DNA from: Nocardioides sp.
GTDB taxonomy: Bacteria; Actinomycetota; Actinomycetes; Propionibacteriales; Nocardioidaceae
DNA length: 61,200 bases
Direction: 5' to 3'
Assembly (NCBI RefSeq): GCF_014360585.1
Contig: NZ_JACIXG010000025.1
Coordinates: 1 to 61,200 of the forward strand
In this document: positions 51,117 through 60,338 of the stretch, in pieces
Layout of the letters: each line of letters begins with the position of its first letter
Numbering within the stretch: the first letter of the stretch is position 1
Notes under the pieces: model-generated
Databases searched by the model: none
What the model was told of the DNA's origin: nothing
Seen by the model: only the letters and a program-made list of their open reading frames with translations
Program-made: the position numbers and the translations under genes

Positions 51117-53741
51117 CTAGCCGACTTCGTCGGCGAGTTCGGCGGCTACGGAGATGGCCGTGGCGTTCTCGTCGACGGTGAAGAACAGGTCGCCGACGAT
51201 GTTGCCGACCCGCTTGAGGTCAGGCGCGGCGGCCTCGGCGTCCTTGACCAGCTTGGCGGGGCCGGTGACCTCGGCCTTGGCCAGCGGGTGACGCATCTTC
51301 ACCTTCGCGGTGGACTTCGCGCCACGGATCCCGGTCAGCGTCGCCGCGACGGCGTCGAGCGTCGCCGGGTCTGCGGCGGCGGCGGTGCCGAGCTCGAGCT
51401 CACGCGGCCACGCCGAGGTGTGGACCGAACCGGTCTGCCACCACGACCAGACCTCCTCGGTGACGTACGGCAGGAAGGGGGCCAGCAGGCGGAGCTGGAC
51501 GTGGAGAGCGGTGGCGAGGGTGGCGCGCGCGGACTCGGTGGCGAGGCCGCCGTCCTCGTCGTAGGCACGCTCCTTGACCAGCTCCAGGTAGTCGTCGCAG
51601 AACTCCCAGAAGAACTTCTCCGAGGTCTCCAGCGCCGTGGAGTAGTCGTAGGCGGAGAAGGCGTCGGTCGACTTGGTGATCGTCTCCTTGAGGCGAGCCA
51701 TCAGCGCGCAGTCGACCGGCTGGGTGATCGCGACCGGGTTGAGGGTGCTCGCGCCGACGTTGCCGAGGACGAACTTGGAGGCGTTGAGGATCTTCATCGC
51801 CAGTCGGCGACCGACCTTCATCTGGGTCTCGTCGAACGGCGAGTCCATCCCCGGGCGAGTCAGCGCGGCCCGCCAGCGAACGGCGTCGGCGCCGAACTTG
51901 TCGAGGATCTCGGTCGGGACGACGACGTTGCCCTTCGACTTCGACATCTTCTTGCGGTCGGGGTCGAGGATCCAGCCGGCGATCATCGCGTGGCTCCACG
52001 GGACGGTGCCGTCCTCGAGGTGAGCGCGGACGATGCGGCCGAAGAGCCAGGTGCGGATGATCTCGTGGCTCTGGGTGCACAGGTCCATCGGGTAGACCCG
52101 GCTGAACAGGTCGGGGTCGGACTCCCAGCCGGCGGCGATCTGCGGGGTCAGCGACGACGTCGCCCAGGTGTCCATCACGTCCGGGTCGCCTTGGAAGCCG
52201 CCGGGCTTGCCGCGCTGCGCCTCCTCGTATCCGGCCGGGACGTCCGTGGACGGGTCGATCGGCAGCTGGTCCTCGCTCGGCAGCAGCGGCTTGGCATAGT
52301 CGGGGTTGCCCTCGGCGTCGAGCGCGTACCAGACCGGGAAGGGGATGCCGAAGAAGCGCTGCCGGGAGATCAGCCAGTCGCCGGCGAGGCCACCGACCCA
52401 GTTGTCGTAACGGTGGCGCATGTGCTCGGGCAGCCAGGTCAGCTCGCCACCGCGGGCCAGCAGCTTCTCGCGCAGCTCGGGGTTGCGGCCGCCGTTGGTG
52501 ATGTACCACTGCCGGCTGGCGACGATCTCGAGCGGCTTGTCGCCACGCTCGTAGAAGTTGGCCATCCGCTGGGTCTTCTTCGGCTCACCGTCGAGGTCGC
52601 CGGACTCGCGGATCATCGCGACGACGGCCTCGCGGGCCGAGTGGACCGTCTTGCCCTTCAGGTCCTCGTACGCAGCGATACCGGCCTCGTTGGTGATCCA
52701 CTCCGGGGTGTCGCGGGAGAAGCGGCCGTCGCGGCCGATCAGGGCTCGGGCGGGCAGGTTGAGCTCTCGCCACCACTGGACGTCGGTGAGATCGCCCCAG
52801 GTGCAGCTCATCGCGATGCCGGCGCCCTTGTCCATCTCCGCGGCCTCGTGGGGCAGGACCGGGATCTCGACACCGAAGATCGGCGAGGTGACGGTCGAGC
52901 CGAACAGGTCCTTGTAGCGGTCGTCGTCGGGGTGCGCGATCAGCGCGACGACGCTCGGGATCAGCTCGGGACGGGTGGTCTCGATGTGGACCGGGGTGCC
53001 GTCAGCGCGGTGGAACGCGACCCGGTGGAAGAAGCCGGGGTAGTCCTTGGCCTCGAGCTCGGCCTGGGCGACAGCGGTCTGGAAGGTGACGTCCCACAGG
53101 GTCGGCGCCTCCTGCAGGTAGGCCTCACCGCGGGCGAGGTTGCGCAGGAACGCCCGCTGCGAGGCGGTCTGGGAGACCTTGCCGATGGTGGTGTACTGCT
53201 GGTCCCAGTCGAAGGAGAGGCCCAGCGTGCGCCACAGGTCCTCGAAGACCTTCTCGTCCTCGACGACGAGCTGGTTGCACAGCTCGACGAAGTTGGGGCG
53301 GCTGATGGAGATCTGGCGCTTCGGGTCCGGCTTCTCGGGCGGGGTGAAGTCGGGGTCGTAGGGGAGGCTCGGGTCGCAGCGGACGCCGAAGTAGTTCTGC
53401 ACCCGGCGCTCGGTCGGCAGGCCGTTGTCGTCCCAGCCGATCGGGTAGAAGACCGACTTCCCGTTCATCCGCTGGAAGCGGGCGATCAGGTCGGGGTGGG
53501 TGTAGGAGAACACGTGGCCGACGTGCAGGCTGCCGGAGACGGTCGGCGGCGGGGTGTCGATCGAATAGACGTTCTCGCGCGGCTGGGTGCGGTCGAAGGC
53601 GTACGTCTTCTCGTTCTTCCACCGCTCGGCCCACTTGGCCTCCAGGCCCTCGAGGACCGGCTTGTCCGGTACGGCGACTACGCGCTGCTCAGCGGGCGTA
53701 GTCGTCTCCGGTGCGGTCTGCGTGGGCGTGGTCTCAGTCAT
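51117..53741 (-). CDS. valS: Valyl-tRNA synthetase
   Basis: Class I synthetase charging tRNA-Val. The 874-residue protein has [11 protein letters not shown] (HIGH motif, about 56-62), the editing CP1 insertion (about 200-380), [13 protein letters not shown] (KMSKS, about 585) and the anticodon-binding domain. The C-terminal coiled-coil arm (residues after about 800) is short. ATG at 53739-53741 with TAGGAT 8 nt upstream and no ribosome site. An alanine/threonine-rich lead of 25 residues precedes the core. Confidence 0.96.
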   Translation of the reverse strand: MTETTPTQTAPETTTPAEQRVVAVPDKPVLEGLEAKWAERWKNEKTYAFDRTQPRENVYSIDTPPPTVSGSLHVGHVFSYTHPDLIARFQRMNGKSVFYPIGWDDNGLPTERRVQNYFGVRCDPSLPYDPDFTPPEKPDPKRQISISRPNFVELCNQLVVEDEKVFEDLWRTLGLSFDWDQQYTTIGKVSQTASQRAFLRNLARGEAYLQEAPTLWDVTFQTAVAQAELEAKDYPGFFHRVAFHRADGTPVHIETTRPELIPSVVALIAHPDDDRYKDLFGSTVTSPIFGVEIPVLPHEAAEMDKGAGIAMSCTWGDLTDVQWWRELNLPARALIGRDGRFSRDTPEWITNEAGIAAYEDLKGKTVHSAREAVVAMIRESGDLDGEPKKTQRMANFYERGDKPLEIVASRQWYITNGGRNPELREKLLARGGELTWLPEHMRHRYDNWVGGLAGDWLISRQRFFGIPFPVWYALDAEGNPDYAKPLLPSEDQLPIDPSTDVPAGYEEAQRGKPGGFQGDPDVMDTWATSSLTPQIAAGWESDPDLFSRVYPMDLCTQSHEIIRTWLFGRIVRAHLEDGTVPWSHAMIAGWILDPDRKKMSKSKGNVVVPTEILDKFGADAVRWRAALTRPGMDSPFDETQMKVGRRLAMKILNASKFVLGNVGASTLNPVAITQPVDCALMARLKETITKSTDAFSAYDYSTALETSEKFFWEFCDDYLELVKERAYDEDGGLATESARATLATALHVQLRLLAPFLPYVTEEVWSWWQTGSVHTSAWPRELELGTAAAADPATLDAVAATLTGIRGAKSTAKVKMRHPLAKAEVTGPAKLVKDAEAAAPDLKRVGNIVGDLFFTVDENATAISVAAELADEVG

Positions 53742-53821
53742 GGGACCAAATCCTATGGGCGCGCGGTTGCTGGCGCGAAACCGGTTGAGACCGGCGTTGC
53801 GCACTCGCCATGCTTCGGTGC

Positions 53822-54691
53822 ATGGGCACCATCGAGTTCTTCACCGATCCAGCCGAGTTCCTCGCCGTCGCGCGGGACTACCTCGCCGGGGAGCCGGTGG
53901 CCGCCAACGTGCTCGCCACCAACGCTGAGAAGGCGACCCGGGTGGCCCGGGAGGGGCCGTACCGCTGGTTCGCGGTCGCCCGGGAGGGTGGCCGGGTCGT
54001 GGGCGCGGCGATGCGGACGGCCGGCTTCGAGCCGTACCCGCTCTACGTCTGCCCGATGCCCGAGTGGGCGGCGCTCGAGCTGGCGCGGGCGGTGCACGAG
54101 AGGGGCGAGTACGCCGGTGGGGCCAACGGCGCGCTACCCGCCGCCCGGACGGTGGCGGAGGAGACCGTCCGGCTCACCGGCGGCCGGGTGGGCGTCGCGA
54201 TGGCGTCGCGCCTGCACGAGCTCGGCTCGCTGGTGATGCCCTCGGGCGTGCCCGGGCACGCCCGACCGGCGACGTACGACGATCTCGAGCTGTGCCGGGA
54301 CTGGCTGAGCGACTTCGGGCGTGCGGCCCGGGAGCAGTCCGAGAACGAGGACTACGCCCACGAGCACGCCGCCGTGAGCGAGGACGAGGTGCGGCGCCGG
54401 ATCGAGGAGTTCCTGCTGCTGTGGGAGGTCGACGGCGAGGTGGTGTCCCTGGTCGGTGCGACCCTGCCGGCCCACGGGGTGGTCCGGATCGCGCCGGTCT
54501 ACACGCCGAAGGAGCAGCGAGGCCGCGGCTACGGGACGGCGGTGACTGCCGAGGCCTCGCGTCGTCTCGGCGCGGACGGCACCCGGCTGTGCCTCTTCAC
54601 CGACGTGGACAACCCGGTCTCCAACCACGTGTACGCCAAGATCGGCTACCGGCCCGTCGTCGACATGGCCAACCACACGATCGTTTCCTGA
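53822..54691 (+). CDS. GNAT family N-acetyltransferase
   Basis: A 289-residue protein: an N-terminal GNAT-like half (about 1-140) of degenerate type, and a C-terminal GNAT domain with [30 protein letters not shown] (acetyl-CoA motif, RGRGYG) and [21 protein letters not shown]. Two-lobed proteins of this kind are common in actinobacteria. Substrate unknown. Start set at MGTIEFF; a CATGCT box stands 7 nt upstream. Confidence 0.88.
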   Translation: MGTIEFFTDPAEFLAVARDYLAGEPVAANVLATNAEKATRVAREGPYRWFAVAREGGRVVGAAMRTAGFEPYPLYVCPMPEWAALELARAVHERGEYAGGANGALPAARTVAEETVRLTGGRVGVAMASRLHELGSLVMPSGVPGHARPATYDDLELCRDWLSDFGRAAREQSENEDYAHEHAAVSEDEVRRRIEEFLLLWEVDGEVVSLVGATLPAHGVVRIAPVYTPKEQRGRGYGTAVTAEASRRLGADGTRLCLFTDVDNPVSNHVYAKIGYRPVVDMANHTIVS

Positions 54692-54693
54692 CC

Positions 54694-54785
54694 TGCCGAG
54701 TCGGCTCGAACTGACGAGATTCCCGCCGAGTCGGCTCGTCAAGACGAGCCGACTCGGCGGGGAATACGGTCAGGACGAGCCGGCT
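54694..54785. repeat. Palindromic repeat and bidirectional terminator
   Basis: A 19-bp perfect inverted repeat (54722-54740 with 54743-54761) flanked by further half copies of CCGAGTCGGCTCG (54696-54708) and its complement (54777-54788). It lies between two convergent genes and could end both transcripts; the half copies also suggest a REP-type element. Confidence 0.6.
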
Positions 54786-54792
54786 CGGCGTC

Positions 54793-56661
54793 TCAGTCGA
54801 CGGTGAAGCGGCGGCCGAGGTAGTGGTCTACGGCGGGCCAGAGGTGACCCTCCTCCTCGGCGGCGTCGGTCCAGTGCAGGGACCAGCCGTCGCCGGCGGC
54901 GGTGGTGATGTCCGCAGTGAGGCGGCCGCTGGTGCCGTGCTTGAGGTGGATCGCGCGGATCCGATCCCAGGGGACGAAGGCGGCCTGAGGCGTCGCGGCG
55001 AGCTCGGCGGGTGGCCTGTCCAAGGCTCGTTGGATCAGCTTTCTGCCGGGCGAGCCGGAGGTCACCGTGGCCAGCCCGGTGGCGAGACGGTCGGATCCCG
55101 ACGGCTTGAGCAGCATCAGGCCGGCGTCGGTCAGCAGCAGCGTACGGAAGCCGGCGCCGGAGACCGGGGCCAAGGCGCCGATGTAGCCGTCAGCGGCCGG
55201 CGCCTGACGCCGTGGGTCCCGTGTCCGGGCCGCGGTCCCGGCGTCGGCCTGCACGTCGAGCTGGTAGACCCAGGCGCGCAGCGCGGCGGCGTAGCCGGGG
55301 GAGTCGAGGGCCTGTTGGGCGAGGCCCTCCGGGTCGACCTCCTGGCCCGCGATGTCGACCAGCCGCCACGGGCCCGCCCAGCTGAGGTCGAAGCGGGCCT
55401 TGTCCTCGCCGACCAGCTCGTGGGCGATGGCGGCGCCGAGGAGGCGGGCGATGACCTTCCGTCGCGTGTCGCCCGCCGTGCTGCCAGGATCCGCTGCGGT
55501 CGTGGGATCGACCTCGACCAGACCCAGGAGGATCTCGAGGTTGCCCGAGGCGATCAGGTCGAGCGCACCACGGACCGTCGCCGGCACAATCCGGTTCGCC
55601 CGCATCGCGTTCAGGAGGATCTCTGCGTCGACCGCCGCGGCACGGGCACCGGCGAGGCTCACGATCTCGGCCATCGGCGCCGGGGTCAGGCCCGAGCCGG
55701 CGAACGTCTTGTCCTCGAGGGCGAGGAAGCTCTGGGACGGATACCGCAGGACGCTGGCGGCGTTGCCGGACCTGTCCGCCTTGTCCGCCTTGTCCGCCTT
55801 GTCCGCCTCGTCCGCTTCGTCTGCGGAGGCCATCGCCTCCAGTCGCTCGATCCGCTCCGACAGGGGCGGGTGCGAGTCGTAGGCCGACGCCGCCGTCTCG
55901 GGTGGCGTCGCGCTGATCCTGGCGAGCTCCTCGAGGCGCTCGGGGTCGCTCATCAGGTGGGTGAAGCTGTCGAAGAAGCGGGTGGGTCGCAGCCCGTAGT
56001 GGGTGCCGGGCTCGACGTACTGCTCGAGGTAGATGTGCCAGGCGGCGTCGAGCGCCGGGAGCGTGCGCAGGGTGACCGCCGCGGTCCGTGGACCGGTGAC
56101 CATGGCGCTGAGCCGGTCGGCGTCGATCTCGTGGGCGTGCGCGAGCGGGCGGGTGAGGGCGAAGAAGAGCCGGGCGTACGTCCGGAAGGGCCGCTTCGCC
56201 AGCGGGTTGGCGAGGCCGGCGGCGACCTCGGCGATCGCCAGGCGGCTGCGGTGGACGAGGGGGCCGAGCCGGGAGCGGGTGGTGCTGTGGTGACCCAGCT
56301 CGTGGGCGAGCACGGCCTGGAGCTGGTTGCGGGAGAGCCCCTGGAGGAGAGGTACGCCGAGGAACATGCGCCGGGTGCCGGCCCGGAACCCGAGGAGGCT
56401 GGTCTCCTCGCTGACCGCCGCGTTGACCTCCGGCACCAGCCGGATCTCGTCGGGAGAGCGGGTCCCGACGGCGTCGGCCAGCTGGCGGACCTCCGCCCAC
56501 AGCGCCGGCTGGTCCTGCTCGGTGAGCACGAGTCCACCGGGGTCCGCCGCGGTCGCGGAGCGGCGCCCTGGGACCACCTGCTGGACGAGGAGGACGAGGG
56601 CAGCCGACACGTAGGCACCGGCCAGTAGCGAGAGTGCGAGAGCAGCCCGGAGCGTACGCAT
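54793..56661 (-). CDS. M48 family metallopeptidase
   Basis: Zinc endopeptidase of the HtpX/Ste24 clan, 622 residues. A signal-anchor (about 5-30) is followed by the peptidase domain with HELGH (H120, E121, H124) and the distal glutamate in HEIDAD (E178). A tandem Ala-Asp-Lys/Glu insert (about 280-298) follows, then a long C-terminal part (about 300-622) without a family I can name, including LLLTDAGLMLLKPSG and ending near a WSLHWTDAAEEEG segment. The peptidase is probably on the outer face or a membrane-bound quality-control protease. Confidence 0.85.
   Translation of the reverse strand: MRTLRAALALSLLAGAYVSAALVLLVQQVVPGRRSATAADPGGLVLTEQDQPALWAEVRQLADAVGTRSPDEIRLVPEVNAAVSEETSLLGFRAGTRRMFLGVPLLQGLSRNQLQAVLAHELGHHSTTRSRLGPLVHRSRLAIAEVAAGLANPLAKRPFRTYARLFFALTRPLAHAHEIDADRLSAMVTGPRTAAVTLRTLPALDAAWHIYLEQYVEPGTHYGLRPTRFFDSFTHLMSDPERLEELARISATPPETAASAYDSHPPLSERIERLEAMASADEADEADKADKADKADRSGNAASVLRYPSQSFLALEDKTFAGSGLTPAPMAEIVSLAGARAAAVDAEILLNAMRANRIVPATVRGALDLIASGNLEILLGLVEVDPTTAADPGSTAGDTRRKVIARLLGAAIAHELVGEDKARFDLSWAGPWRLVDIAGQEVDPEGLAQQALDSPGYAAALRAWVYQLDVQADAGTAARTRDPRRQAPAADGYIGALAPVSGAGFRTLLLTDAGLMLLKPSGSDRLATGLATVTSGSPGRKLIQRALDRPPAELAATPQAAFVPWDRIRAIHLKHGTSGRLTADITTAAGDGWSLHWTDAAEEEGHLWPAVDHYLGRRFTVD
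55772..55825. repeat. 9-bp in-frame tandem repeat within M48 gene
   Basis: Six units of TTGTCCGCC-like sequence, the central three identical. Encodes (Asp-[Lys/Glu]-Ala)n, so slippage changes length but not frame. Confidence 0.85.
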
Positions 56662-56750
56662 GAATGGTGGACCTTGTGGGGGATGGGGATCAGTCCGAGA
56701 TCAGGTGGAGGGTAGCGGGTCTGGCAATTCGCAGGGAAGCGGCCACGGCT

Positions 56751-56756
56751 TAGACT
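56751..56756 (+). promoter_or_regulatory. Predicted -10 box for leaderless folC
   Basis: TAGACT ends 7 nt before the ATG; TTCGCA (56728-56733) lies 17 nt upstream as a possible -35. Confidence 0.5.
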
Positions 56757-56763
56757 CGACCTG

Positions 56764-58206
56764 ATGAGTGAGACTCCCGCGCCGCGCCTGGCGGCCACGA
56801 TCGAGGAGGTCTGGGAAGCGCTGCAGTCGCGCTGGCCCGAGACCCGCCTCGAGCCTTCCCTGGACCGGATCCGTGCACTGGTCGAGATCCTGGGTGATCC
56901 GCAGAACGCGTTCCGGATCATCCAGCTGACCGGCACCAACGGCAAGACCTCCACCTCCCGGATGATCGACACGCTGCTGCGGTCCCTGGACCTGCGGGTG
57001 GGGAGGTTCACCTCGCCGCACGTGGAGCGGATCAACGAACGGATCTCGATCGACGGCGAGCCGCTGTCGGACGACGACTTCGTAGCCGCGTTCAACGACG
57101 TCGCCCACTACCTGAGCATGGTCGACGACGACCAGCCGCACCCGCTGTCCTTCTTCGAGACGACGGTCGGGATGGCGTACGCGAAGTTCGCCGAGGCCCC
57201 GGTCGACGTCGCCGTCGTCGAGGTCGGGCTGGGCGGCGGCTGGGACGCCACGAACGTGGCCGACGCCGACGTGGCGGTGGTGACCCCGATCTCGATCGAC
57301 CATGCGAAGTACCTCGGTGACACACCGGTCGCGATCGCCCGGGAGAAGGCCGGGATCATCAAGCCCGGAGGCGTCGCGGTGATCGCCGATCAGAGCGTCG
57401 ATGTCGCGGCCGTGCTGGACCAGCACGCCGCCGAGGTCGGTGCCCGGCTGCTGTGGGAGGGCACCGACTACGCGGTCGTGTCCCGGACACCGGCCGTGGG
57501 CGGACAGATCATCACGCTGCGCGGACTGCACGGGACGTACGAGGACCTCTTCCTGCCCCTCTACGGCGCCCACCAGGCGCAGAACGCGGCAGCGGCCCTG
57601 GCCGCGGTCGAGGCGCTCCTGGGTGAGACCGTGCTCGGCGACGAGATCGTGCGCGACGCCTTCGCCAAGGTCGACTCGCCCGGGCGGCTGGAGATCGTGC
57701 GATCGTCGCCGACCATCCTGCTCGACGCCGCCCACAACCCGGCCGGTGCCGAGGCAACGGTCGCCGCCCTGGAGGACTCGTTCTCCTTCTCCGGTGTCGT
57801 CGGTGTCATCGGCGTGATGGAGGACAAGGACGTCGAGGGTCTGCTCGTGGCCTTCGAGCCCGTGCTCGAGCATCTCGTCGTCACCCAGAACTCCACCGAG
57901 CGCGCTCTTCCCGCCGTCGAGCTCGGCAAGATCGCCGTCGAGCTCTACGGCGAGGAGCGGGTCTCGGTCGTTCCCCGCCTCGCCGACGCCATCGACGCCG
58001 CGATGGGTCTGTCGGAGTCCTCCGCCGGCGGCTCGATCTCCGAGGGCGCGATCCTCGTGACCGGCTCCGTGGTGACCGCGGGCGAGGCGCGTACGTTGCT
58101 GGGGAAGCGCAGCTCGTCCGGTGTCTCGGCGGCGACCGCTCGGGTCGTGCCGACCGAGGACCCCGAGCTGGCGGCCTATCTGGACGCTGACGCAGATGAC
58201 GACTGA
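56764..58206 (+). CDS. folC: Folylpolyglutamate/dihydrofolate synthase
   Basis: ATP-dependent ligase that makes dihydrofolate and adds glutamates to folates. The 480-residue protein has the Mur-ligase-like P-loop QLTGTNGKTSTSRMID (about 58-73), FTSPHVERINERISIDG (substrate loop) and VVEVGLGGGWDATN. All expected motifs are intact. Followed by an overlapping DUF4233 gene, the usual actinobacterial order. Confidence 0.96.
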   Translation: MSETPAPRLAATIEEVWEALQSRWPETRLEPSLDRIRALVEILGDPQNAFRIIQLTGTNGKTSTSRMIDTLLRSLDLRVGRFTSPHVERINERISIDGEPLSDDDFVAAFNDVAHYLSMVDDDQPHPLSFFETTVGMAYAKFAEAPVDVAVVEVGLGGGWDATNVADADVAVVTPISIDHAKYLGDTPVAIAREKAGIIKPGGVAVIADQSVDVAAVLDQHAAEVGARLLWEGTDYAVVSRTPAVGGQIITLRGLHGTYEDLFLPLYGAHQAQNAAAALAAVEALLGETVLGDEIVRDAFAKVDSPGRLEIVRSSPTILLDAAHNPAGAEATVAALEDSFSFSGVVGVIGVMEDKDVEGLLVAFEPVLEHLVVTQNSTERALPAVELGKIAVELYGEERVSVVPRLADAIDAAMGLSESSAGGSISEGAILVTGSVVTAGEARTLLGKRSSSGVSAATARVVPTEDPELAAYLDADADDD

Positions 58207-58603
58207 GCGGGAGAAGTCGCCGCGGCGCGGGATGTGCGCCGCGATCGTGTCGATGGAAGGGCTCGCGGTCGCGCTGGCCACGCCGGTGATGATCTCCATC
58301 GGTGGGGTTCCTGCCGGGCTGGCGGTCCCGCTCGGCCTCGGCTTCTTCGTGGCCTGCATCATCGTGGCTGGTCTTCTGCGTCGCCCGTGGGCCTACTGGC
58401 TCGGCTGGGCGCTGCAGGTCGTCGCGATCGGGATGGGCTTCCTGATCCCCGTCATGTTCGTCGTCGGCGTGATCTTCGCGTTCCTGTGGGGCCTGGCCGA
58501 CTTCCTCGGTCGCAAGATCGAGCGTGAGCGCGCGGCAGCCTTCGAGGCGTTCGACCAGATCCTCGCCGAGGAATCGACCGGGGAAGAGTCCGAGCCCAGG
58601 TAG
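58196..58603 (+). CDS. DUF4233 family membrane protein
   Basis: A 135-residue protein with four hydrophobic segments (about 15-35, 38-60, 65-85, 85-105) and an acidic end. It begins inside the last 11 bases of folC in another frame. DUF4233 proteins nearly always follow folC in actinobacteria; function unknown. Confidence 0.9.
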   Translation: MTTEREKSPRRGMCAAIVSMEGLAVALATPVMISIGGVPAGLAVPLGLGFFVACIIVAGLLRRPWAYWLGWALQVVAIGMGFLIPVMFVVGVIFAFLWGLADFLGRKIERERAAAFEAFDQILAEESTGEESEPR

Positions 58604-58606
58604 GTT
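58601..58606 (+). promoter_or_regulatory. Predicted -10 box built on the preceding stop codon
   Basis: TAGGTT, whose TAG is the DUF4233 stop, ends 7 nt before the GTG at 58614. Confidence 0.4.
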
Positions 58607-58613
58607 TGCGGTT

Positions 58614-58880
58614 GTGTACGAGCGCGACGAGCTGCAGATGGCGACGGACGAGGCGGCGACCGACTGGGCGCTGTGCCCGGCGTGCGGGAACGCGCTGGTG
58701 CTGCGGCGTCCGCGGACCCGGACGGCTCACTACGCTCACAAGGCCGGGGAGTCGTGCCGGCTCGTCGGCGCGCAGCTGCGGCGCACCAGCACCGGCTGGT
58801 CCGTCGGCGGTGGCGAGGACGACCCGGACAGCCTGGAGAATCTCTTCGACCTGATCGAGGACGACGGGCCGGGTCGTTAA
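58614..58880 (+). CDS. Small CoiA-like zinc-binding domain protein
   Basis: An 88-residue protein. The core CPACGNALVLRRPRTRTAHY-AHKAGESC resembles the N-terminal zinc-finger and HxH region of competence-protein CoiA-type nucleases (CPxCG...HFAH), but the nuclease domain that would follow is absent and the C-terminus is acidic. Starts at GTG with a TAGGTT box 7 nt before. It runs tail to tail into the MocR gene with four bases overlap. Function unknown; perhaps a free-standing DNA- or protein-binding domain. Confidence 0.65.
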   Translation: MYERDELQMATDEAATDWALCPACGNALVLRRPRTRTAHYAHKAGESCRLVGAQLRRTSTGWSVGGGEDDPDSLENLFDLIEDDGPGR

Positions 58881-60265
58881 CCTCGCAGCGCGCCGGTGAC
58901 GGCCGTGAGCGCCTGGTCCAGCTCGGTGTCGCTGACCCCGCCGAAGCCGATCACCAGGCCGGTCAGCCCGCTGGTGCGGGCGTAGCCGGAGAGCAGGTTG
59001 ATCTCGAAGCCGGCGGCTCTCGCGGCGTCGCGGGCCCGGACGGCGTCGGTCTCGGGCAGCAGCCAGGTGGAGTACATGCCCGCCAACGGACCGGCGAGAC
59101 CGGCGTAGGGGCCCATCGCCTCGGCGACCCGCGGGGCACGCTCGGCGTAGACACGGCGGGCGGAGCGTACGGCCCGGTCGAGCCAGCCGTCGCGGAGCAG
59201 GGTGAGCAACGCACGCTGGGAGGGCCAGGCGGCCCCGGCGTGGGTGATGGTGCGGCGGCGCAGGACCAGCTCGTGCAGGTCGGGCGGGGCGACCAGCCAG
59301 CCCAGGCGGAGAGTCGGGACGACCGACTTCGCCGCGGTGCCGAGATAGGCCACGCGGCCGCGGTCCAGCGTCGCCATCGCGGGCACGGGCGCGACGTCGT
59401 AGCGGAACTCCGAGTCGTAATCGTCCTCGATCACGACCGCCTCCGCGCGCCGGGCGGCCTCGAGAAGCGCCAGCCGGTCGGTCGCCGGCATGACCCTTCC
59501 CAGGGGGTGCTGGTGCGCCGGGGTCACGTACGCAGCCACCGCGTCGCCGAGGTCACCGACCGTCTCCACGGCGGGCAGGTCGACGACCTCGCGGCCGTAG
59601 GTGAGCACCGTCTCGGCCGCGGCCCGGTAGCCCGGATCCTCGACCGCCACCGGTCCCGGGCGCAGCTCAGGTAGGAGGGCGCGGAGCCCGTCGGTGGTGC
59701 CGGCGGTCACGATGATCTCGTCCGGGTGGAGGTCCATGCCGCGGGTGCGCCCGAGCCTCGCCGCCAGCGCCTCGCGCAGCTCGGGCAGCCCCCGCGGGTC
59801 GTCGTAGCCGCGGGGCGGGGCGGTCACCGAGACCTCCCGCCAGGCCCGCCGCCACCCCAGCTCCAGCCGCGGGTCGAAGAACGGCGTGCCCGTATCCAGC
59901 CGAGACGTCACGCCGGTCGTCCGAGACGTCACGCCGGTCGGCCGAGACGTCGCCCCGGTCGGCCGAGACGTCGCCCCGGTCGGCCGAGACGTCATCTGGG
60001 GTGCTGCTGCGGTGATCGTGGTGTGGGTCGTGGCGACGTACGTCCCCGACCCGCGGCGGGCCTCGAGCCAGCCTTCGGCGGTGAGCTGGTCATAGGCCTG
60101 CTCGACCACCGCGCGCGAGACGCCCAGGTCTGCGGCGAGGGCGCGGCTTGAGGGCAGCCGGTCGCCGGTCCCGAGAGTGCCGGAGAGCACCAGTGAGCGG
60201 ACCTGGCCGGCGAGCTGGGCGGGCAGCGGCTCGCTGGAGGTGCGGTCGAGAGTCACGGGAAGCAT
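58877..60265 (-). CDS. MocR/PdxR-type GntR regulator with aminotransferase domain
   Basis: A 462-residue transcription factor. A GntR winged helix (about 10-75, GDRLPSSRALAADLGVSRAVVEQAYDQLTAEGW) is joined by a linker made of TSRPTGA-like 7-residue repeats (about 90-125) to a fold-type I aminotransferase domain. The PLP lysine is in YLGTAAKSVVPTLRLGW. PLP-sensing regulators of this kind usually control an adjacent divergent gene; here that is the FMN-binding protein at 60339. Confidence 0.92.
   Translation of the reverse strand: MLPVTLDRTSSEPLPAQLAGQVRSLVLSGTLGTGDRLPSSRALAADLGVSRAVVEQAYDQLTAEGWLEARRGSGTYVATTHTTITAAAPQMTSRPTGATSRPTGATSRPTGVTSRTTGVTSRLDTGTPFFDPRLELGWRRAWREVSVTAPPRGYDDPRGLPELREALAARLGRTRGMDLHPDEIIVTAGTTDGLRALLPELRPGPVAVEDPGYRAAAETVLTYGREVVDLPAVETVGDLGDAVAAYVTPAHQHPLGRVMPATDRLALLEAARRAEAVVIEDDYDSEFRYDVAPVPAMATLDRGRVAYLGTAAKSVVPTLRLGWLVAPPDLHELVLRRRTITHAGAAWPSQRALLTLLRDGWLDRAVRSARRVYAERAPRVAEAMGPYAGLAGPLAGMYSTWLLPETDAVRARDAARAAGFEINLLSGYARTSGLTGLVIGFGGVSDTELDQALTAVTGALRG
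59900..59995. repeat. 21-bp tandem repeat in the MocR linker
   Basis: Four full units and a partial one of CCGAGACGTC followed by RCSCCGGTCGK (plus strand). It encodes the heptad TSRPTGA/V in the reverse direction. A multiple of three, so copy number can vary without frameshift. Confidence 0.85.
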
Positions 60266-60338
60266 CGTTCGAATGGCCTGTCGGAGTCAGTCAGAATTGG
60301 CCCGTGTGCGCAGGCCACTTCGCTATCAGGATGGTGCC
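60266..60338. promoter_or_regulatory. Divergent control region between MocR and FMN-binding genes
   Basis: The 73-nt gap has AATGGCC (60272-60278) and ATTGGCC (60296-60302) as direct repeats 24 bp apart, and an inverted GGCCA (60313-60317). MocR dimers usually bind spaced direct repeats, so this is a candidate operator. Confidence 0.45.

Noticed and set aside
50898..54236. 1112-codon plus-strand open frame opposite valS
   Set aside because: Antisense of a clear synthetase gene; its end merely runs into the GNAT gene in another frame.
59886..60095. Plus-strand open frame of DV(T/A)PVGR repeats within the MocR gene
   Set aside because: It is the antisense reading of the linker repeats, inside a clear MocR coding sequence.
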